In this document: one piece after another, positions 31,217 to 34,786 of the stretch | Layout of the letters: the number at the start of each line of letters is the position of its first letter | Position numbering within the stretch: the first letter of the stretch is position 1 | DNA from: Oscillospiraceae bacterium | Lineage (GTDB): Bacteria; Bacillota; Clostridia; Oscillospirales; CAG-272 | Length of the DNA stretch: 34,786 bases | Direction of reading: 5' to 3' | Assembly: GCA_015064205.1 (NCBI GenBank) | Contig: SVSR01000021.1 | Coordinates: 1-34,786, forward strand | Made by a program: the position numbers and the translations under genes | Notes under the pieces: model-generated | What the model saw: only the letters and a program-made list of their open reading frames with translations | Told to the model about the DNA's origin: nothing | The model's database searches: none

Positions 31217-32118
31217 ACGTAAACCTCTGTGGTATAGAGCTTGATAACCCGATTATCCCCGCAAGCGGAACGTTTGGATTCGGCAGAGAATTTGCTGAGC
31301 TTTACGACATAAATATGCTAGGTACTTTCTCGTTCAAGGGGACAACAAAAGACCCCCGTTTCGGTAATCCTACACCGAGAATTGCCGAGTGTAAGGCGGG
31401 TATGATAAACGCAGTCGGCCTTCAGAATCCCGGTGTTGAAAAGGTAATAACAGAAGAACTTCCGCAGCTTCGCAAAATATTTAATAAAAAAGTAATGGCA
31501 AACATCAGCGGATTTTCTGTTGAAGATTATGCATACACATGCGAAAAGCTTGATAAGTGCGAAGAGGTAGGCTGGCTCGAAGTAAACGTAAGCTGTCCGA
31601 ACGTGCACGGCGGCGGTATGAGCTTCGGAACTTCACCCGAAGCCGCAGCAACCGTAACAAAGGCAGTAAAAGCGGTAACAACAAAGCCTGTTATAATCAA
31701 GCTTTCACCTAACGTTACGGATATCGTAAGTATCGCAAAAGCTTGCGAAGATGCGGGTGCAGACGGAATAAGCCTTATCAATACGCTTCTTGGTATGAGA
31801 ATAGACCTTAAAACCAAGAAGCCGGTTATAGCAAACAAAATGGGCGGTTTTTCAGGCGATGCAATATTCCCGGTAGCCGTAAGAATGGTCTATCAGGTAG
31901 CATCGTCAGTCAAGATTCCCGTTGTCGGTATGGGCGGAGTATCAACAGCCGAAGACGTTATTGAAATGATGCTTGCAGGTGCAACTGCAGTTGAAGTCGG
32001 TGCGGCAAATTTGATAAACCCTTATGTCTGCCGTGACATTATAAACGAGCTTCCAACAGTTATGGAAAAGTATAAAATAAATTCTCTCTCCGGGATAATC
32101 GGTGCGGCGAGAGACTAA
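31204..32118 (+). CDS. pyrD: Dihydroorotate dehydrogenase B, catalytic subunit
   Basis: FMN-containing TIM-barrel enzyme oxidising dihydroorotate to orotate, in a heterotetramer with PyrK. Class 1B is shown by the catalytic Cys131 in [12 protein letters not shown] (class 2 enzymes have Ser) and by the adjacent pyrK. Other motifs: ASGTFGFG at 20-27, AVGLQNPG at 70-77, KLSPNVTDI, and [19 protein letters not shown] for FMN phosphate. 304 aa is standard. AAAGGAGG lies within the pyrK coding end, just before the ATG. Confidence 0.95.
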   Translation: MGKMNVNLCGIELDNPIIPASGTFGFGREFAELYDINMLGTFSFKGTTKDPRFGNPTPRIAECKAGMINAVGLQNPGVEKVITEELPQLRKIFNKKVMANISGFSVEDYAYTCEKLDKCEEVGWLEVNVSCPNVHGGGMSFGTSPEAAATVTKAVKAVTTKPVIIKLSPNVTDIVSIAKACEDAGADGISLINTLLGMRIDLKTKKPVIANKMGGFSGDAIFPVAVRMVYQVASSVKIPVVGMGGVSTAEDVIEMMLAGATAVEVGAANLINPYVCRDIINELPTVMEKYKINSLSGIIGAARD

Positions 32119-32134
32119 CAGAAAGGATAGTAAA

Positions 32135-32833
32135 ATGGGTAAGGACGTAATTATAGCCTGTGATTTTAATAGCGCAGAGCAGGTGTTCGCATTTCTCGAT
32201 AAATTTACAGATACAAAGCCTTTTGTAAAGATTGGCATGGAACTTTACTATGCAGAAGGCCCACACATTGTAAAGGAAATCAAAGCAAGAGGTCATAAGA
32301 TCTTCCTTGACCTTAAGCTTCACGATATTCCCAATACCGTAAAGAAGTCTATGGCGGTGCTTTCAAATCTTGACGTTGATATGTGCAATCTTCACGCGTC
32401 AGGAACAGGGAAAATGATGGAGGCGGCGCTTGAAGGACTTACACGTACAGACGGCACGCGTCCGCTTCTTATTGCAGTAACTCAGTTAACTTCAACAGAC
32501 GAAGAAACGATGCGCCGAGACCTTCTTATCGAGAAGCCTATAGACGAAGTTGTTATGCACTATGCTAAAAATGCAAAGAATGCAGGGCTTGACGGGGTAG
32601 TATGCTCGCCTCTTGAAGCAGGTAAGGTGCACGATCTCTGCGGCAAGGACTTTATGACTGTAACTCCCGGAGTTCGTTTTGCAGACGGTGACGTTGGCGA
32701 CCAGAAGAGAGTTATGACTCCCGAGCAGGCAAAAGAAATTGGTTCAGACTACATAGTAGTCGGCAGACCGATAACTGCTGCAGAAGATCCCGTTGCGGCA
32801 TATAAAAGATGTGTCGCTGAATTTGTAGGTTAA
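32135..32833 (+). CDS. pyrF: Orotidine 5'-phosphate decarboxylase
   Basis: Final enzyme of UMP synthesis, removing CO2 from OMP. The catalytic Asp-Lys-Asp array DLKLHD is at 59-64, followed by IPNTV; phosphate binding is by VTPGVRF and VVGRPIT near the C-terminus. 232 aa is the normal group 1 length. The start at 32135 has AAAGGAT seven bases upstream; the frame is open from 32102, but that would overlap pyrD and has no ribosome binding site. Confidence 0.95.
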   Translation: MGKDVIIACDFNSAEQVFAFLDKFTDTKPFVKIGMELYYAEGPHIVKEIKARGHKIFLDLKLHDIPNTVKKSMAVLSNLDVDMCNLHASGTGKMMEAALEGLTRTDGTRPLLIAVTQLTSTDEETMRRDLLIEKPIDEVVMHYAKNAKNAGLDGVVCSPLEAGKVHDLCGKDFMTVTPGVRFADGDVGDQKRVMTPEQAKEIGSDYIVVGRPITAAEDPVAAYKRCVAEFVG

Positions 32834-32853
32834 TAAAGAAAGGTGATAAAATT

Positions 32854-33486
32854 ATGGAAAAGCTTATAGCAAAAGATTTACTATCAATAAAGGCGGTGTT
32901 TTTCCGTCCCGACGAGCCCTTCACATGGGCAAGTGGAATCAAGAGCCCTGTTTATTGCGATAACAGACTCACACTTACTGCTCCTAAGGTAAGAGACGAC
33001 GTTGAAAACGGACTTTGCGAGCTTATAAAGAAGTACTATCCCGACTGTGAAGTGCTTATGGGTACTTCAACTGCCGGTATCGCCCACGCAGCTATCTGCG
33101 GCCATATCCTCGGTATGCCCATGGGTTACGTTCGTTCAGGTGCTAAGGATCACGGCAGACAGAATCAGATTGAGGGTAAGCTTGAAGCAGGACAAAAGGT
33201 AGTAGTTGTTGAAGACCTTATCTCAACAGGCGGAAGCGTTATTGAAGTTGTTAACGTGCTCAGAGAAGCAGGCGCGGAGGTGCTCGGAATTGTAAGCATC
33301 TTCACTTACGGCATGAAGAAGGGAATAGACCGACTTGCCGAAGCAAATGTAAAGAACGTTTCTCTTACAAACTTTGACGTTATTGCAGAGGTAGCGTCTG
33401 AAGAAGGTTACATCAAGCCCGAAGATGTAAAGAGACTTATAACGTTCAGAAATAATCCTTCTGACGAAAGCTGGATAAAAGCGTAA
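32854..33486 (+). CDS. pyrE: Orotate phosphoribosyltransferase
   Basis: Joins orotate and PRPP to give OMP. The PRPP-binding motif VVVVEDLISTGGS is at 116-128, and the catalytic loop KDHGRQNQIEG at 98-108. FTWASGIKSPVYCDNR near 23-38 is the orotate-binding N-terminal segment. 210 aa is typical. Located 20 nt after pyrF, with AAAGGTG before the ATG. Confidence 0.95.
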   Translation: MEKLIAKDLLSIKAVFFRPDEPFTWASGIKSPVYCDNRLTLTAPKVRDDVENGLCELIKKYYPDCEVLMGTSTAGIAHAAICGHILGMPMGYVRSGAKDHGRQNQIEGKLEAGQKVVVVEDLISTGGSVIEVVNVLREAGAEVLGIVSIFTYGMKKGIDRLAEANVKNVSLTNFDVIAEVASEEGYIKPEDVKRLITFRNNPSDESWIKA

Positions 33487-33532
33487 ATAACTTTGCCGTA
33501 TAGTTTATTAATGCGGCTGATCGGAGAAAAAC

Positions 33533-34645
33533 ATGAGAAGTCTTATGGATCCGCTTGATTTAAGCGTTGAGGAAATCGACGAGCTTATATCAACGTCTAA
33601 CGATATAATAGAGAATTCTGCAAAGTACAGCGAGATGTGCCGCGGCAAAAAGCTTGCAACGCTTTTCTTTGAACCGTCAACGAGAACGCGCCTTTCATTT
33701 GAAGCGGCTATGTACGAGCTTGGCGGAAACGTGCTTGGCTTTTCTGCCGCAAACAGTTCCTCTGCTGCAAAAGGCGAAAGCGTTGCGGATACGGCAAAGA
33801 CGGTTAGCTGCTATGCCGATATTATTGCTATGCGCCACCCCCTTGAAGGAGCACCTTACGTTGCATCACTTAACTCTGACGTACCGATAATTAACGCTGG
33901 CGATGGAGGACATAACCACCCGACACAAACTCTCGCTGACCTTTTAACGATAAGCCGCGAAAAGGGAAGGCTCAATAACCTTACAGTTGGATTTTGCGGA
34001 GATCTTAAATACGGAAGAACCGTTCACTCACTTATAATTGCGCTTGCGAGATATGCAGGGATTAAAATAGTTCTCATATCGCCTGATGAACTAAAACTGC
34101 CTAACTACGTTAAAATTGGTGTGCTTGACAGACAGAATATTCCATACAGCGAATGTGACGATCTCGAAAAGGCTATACCCGAGCTTGATATACTCTATAT
34201 GACGCGTATTCAGGGTGAGCGCTTTGCAGATAAGGATGAGTATGAACGTCTCAAGGATTTTTACATACTTACACCTGATAAGCTCACATATGCTAAAGAT
34301 AATCTCTCAATAATGCATCCGCTTCCCAGAGTAAATGAGATAAGCGTTGCAATAGATAACGATAAGCGTGCTTGCTACTTCAAGCAGGTAAAGAACGGCA
34401 AGTATATCCGTATGGCGCTTATACTTAAGCTTCTCGGTATGTGTAAGTCAGACGCGCCCAAGCCCCAAAAGAGCGAGGAAATTCTTATAAAAGATAAGCT
34501 TGTATGTAAGAATCCAAGATGTATAACATCGTGTGAGCAGGAGCTTGAGCAGGTATTTAAGGTAACAGACCTCGATGCCGGAATCTGCAGATGCATATAC
34601 TGCGAAAAGAAATCCGAAAAGCTTTATAGCGAAATTAATCTCTAA
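33533..34645 (+). CDS. pyrB: Aspartate carbamoyltransferase with fused PyrI-type zinc domain
   Basis: Condenses carbamoyl phosphate and aspartate, the committed step. The catalytic part (1-305) has STRTR at 49-53, the mobile-loop Lys80 in SAAKGES, HPTQ at 129-132 and HPLPR at 262-266. After a short linker, residues about 312-370 match the zinc domain of the regulatory chain PyrI: Cys325-x4-Cys330 and Cys354-x2-Cys357 as ligands. The PyrI nucleotide-binding domain is absent here and no separate pyrI is in the window. The fused domain may link catalytic trimers; whether allosteric control exists is unknown. 46 nt after pyrE, with GGAG before the ATG. Last gene of the operon. Confidence 0.93.
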   Translation: MRSLMDPLDLSVEEIDELISTSNDIIENSAKYSEMCRGKKLATLFFEPSTRTRLSFEAAMYELGGNVLGFSAANSSSAAKGESVADTAKTVSCYADIIAMRHPLEGAPYVASLNSDVPIINAGDGGHNHPTQTLADLLTISREKGRLNNLTVGFCGDLKYGRTVHSLIIALARYAGIKIVLISPDELKLPNYVKIGVLDRQNIPYSECDDLEKAIPELDILYMTRIQGERFADKDEYERLKDFYILTPDKLTYAKDNLSIMHPLPRVNEISVAIDNDKRACYFKQVKNGKYIRMALILKLLGMCKSDAPKPQKSEEILIKDKLVCKNPRCITSCEQELEQVFKVTDLDAGICRCIYCEKKSEKLYSEINL

Positions 34646-34653
34646 ATTATAAT

Positions 34654-34680
34654 GGCGTACAGTTTTTCTGTACGCCTTGT
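34654..34680 (+). terminator. Probable terminator of the pyr operon
   Basis: GGCGTACAG (34654-34662) pairs with CTGTACGCC (34668-34676) around T5; the T-tract after it is weak (TTGT). Confidence 0.7.
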
Positions 34681-34702
34681 AATATTAAAGCATTTCTGTA
34701 AA

Positions 34703-34783
34703 TATAATTACACGTGATTAAAAATACGGAGTTGTATTATGTCAAGAAGTGAAAAAATAAAGAGAGTCTCAGCCTTATTATAA
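34703..34783 (+). other. Possible promoter and 14-codon mini-ORF at the window edge
   Basis: A TATAAT hexamer (34703-34708; no good -35 box) precedes a GGAG (34728-34731) placed seven bases before ATG 34739. The frame encodes MSRSEKIKRVSALL and stops at 34783. It could be a leader peptide or a chance frame; the downstream gene is outside the window. Confidence 0.3.
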
Positions 34784-34786
34784 CCG

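Noticed and set aside
1-34786. CRISPR arrays, insertion sequences, prophage or tRNA-borne integration site
   Set aside because: No regularly spaced repeats, transposase or integrase genes seen; the tRNA-Thr gene is followed at once by its own terminator and an ordinary operon.

Overview
The window looks like a chromosomal segment of an anaerobic gut or rumen Clostridia (Oscillospiraceae/Ruminococcaceae-like). This is inferred from the Gram-positive AGGAGG-type ribosome binding sites, strong TTGACA/TATAAT promoters, an oxygen-sensitive glycyl radical enzyme, the NAD-linked dihydroorotate dehydrogenase PyrK/PyrD, the archaeal-type aspartate-semialdehyde dehydrogenase, long-form Hpf and an SdpR/SdpI pair. 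I see no phage, insertion sequence, CRISPR array or integration signature. No genus can be fixed from the sequence alone.

Layout. (1) 1-1860: the 3' part of a trypsin-like (HtrA-type) serine protease with Ig-like repeats. (2) 1978-6848: livKHMGF, a complete branched-chain amino acid ABC importer, with a strong promoter, a terminator hairpin after the binding-protein gene, and a bidirectional terminator at the end. (3) 6847-20782, minus strand: a long run of closely spaced genes, nagA-metG-tatD-glycyl radical enzyme, then (after a 116-nt gap holding a GC-rich hairpin) asnB-type amidotransferase, D-aspartate ligase, aspartate racemase, murE, argS and yebC. Four of these fit together as a cassette for a D-Asp/D-Asn cross-bridge in peptidoglycan: the racemase makes D-Asp, the ATP-grasp ligase attaches it to the stem lysine, and the AsnB/AsnH-like enzyme would amidate it. 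The MurE lacks the Arg of the DAP-type DNPR motif, which agrees with a lysine-type stem. (4) 20885-24651, mostly plus strand: asd, a divergent pair of small genes (ribbon-helix-helix protein and Cys-rich protein), hpf, tRNA-Thr(CGT), and an sdpR-sdpI operon whose promoter lies between two copies of the same palindrome. (5) 24713-34680: the de novo pyrimidine operon pyrC-carA-carB-pyrK-pyrD-pyrF-pyrE-pyrB, covering carbamoyl phosphate to UMP, behind a leader that folds into mutually exclusive antiterminator and terminator helices. (6) 34681-34786: a promoter-like region and a 14-codon mini-ORF at the edge.

Main points of interest. CarA has lost all three residues of the glutaminase triad (Cys, His and Glu positions are Gly, Tyr and Gly) while the gene is intact and embedded in the operon; this suggests an ammonia-dependent carbamoyl phosphate synthetase. 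PyrB carries a C-terminal zinc domain like that of PyrI, without the PyrI nucleotide-binding domain. The pyr leader has a clear attenuator but no recognisable PyrR-binding loop. The glycyl radical enzyme is short, has unusual active-site motifs (ACWE and RIWGWS) and no activase beside it.
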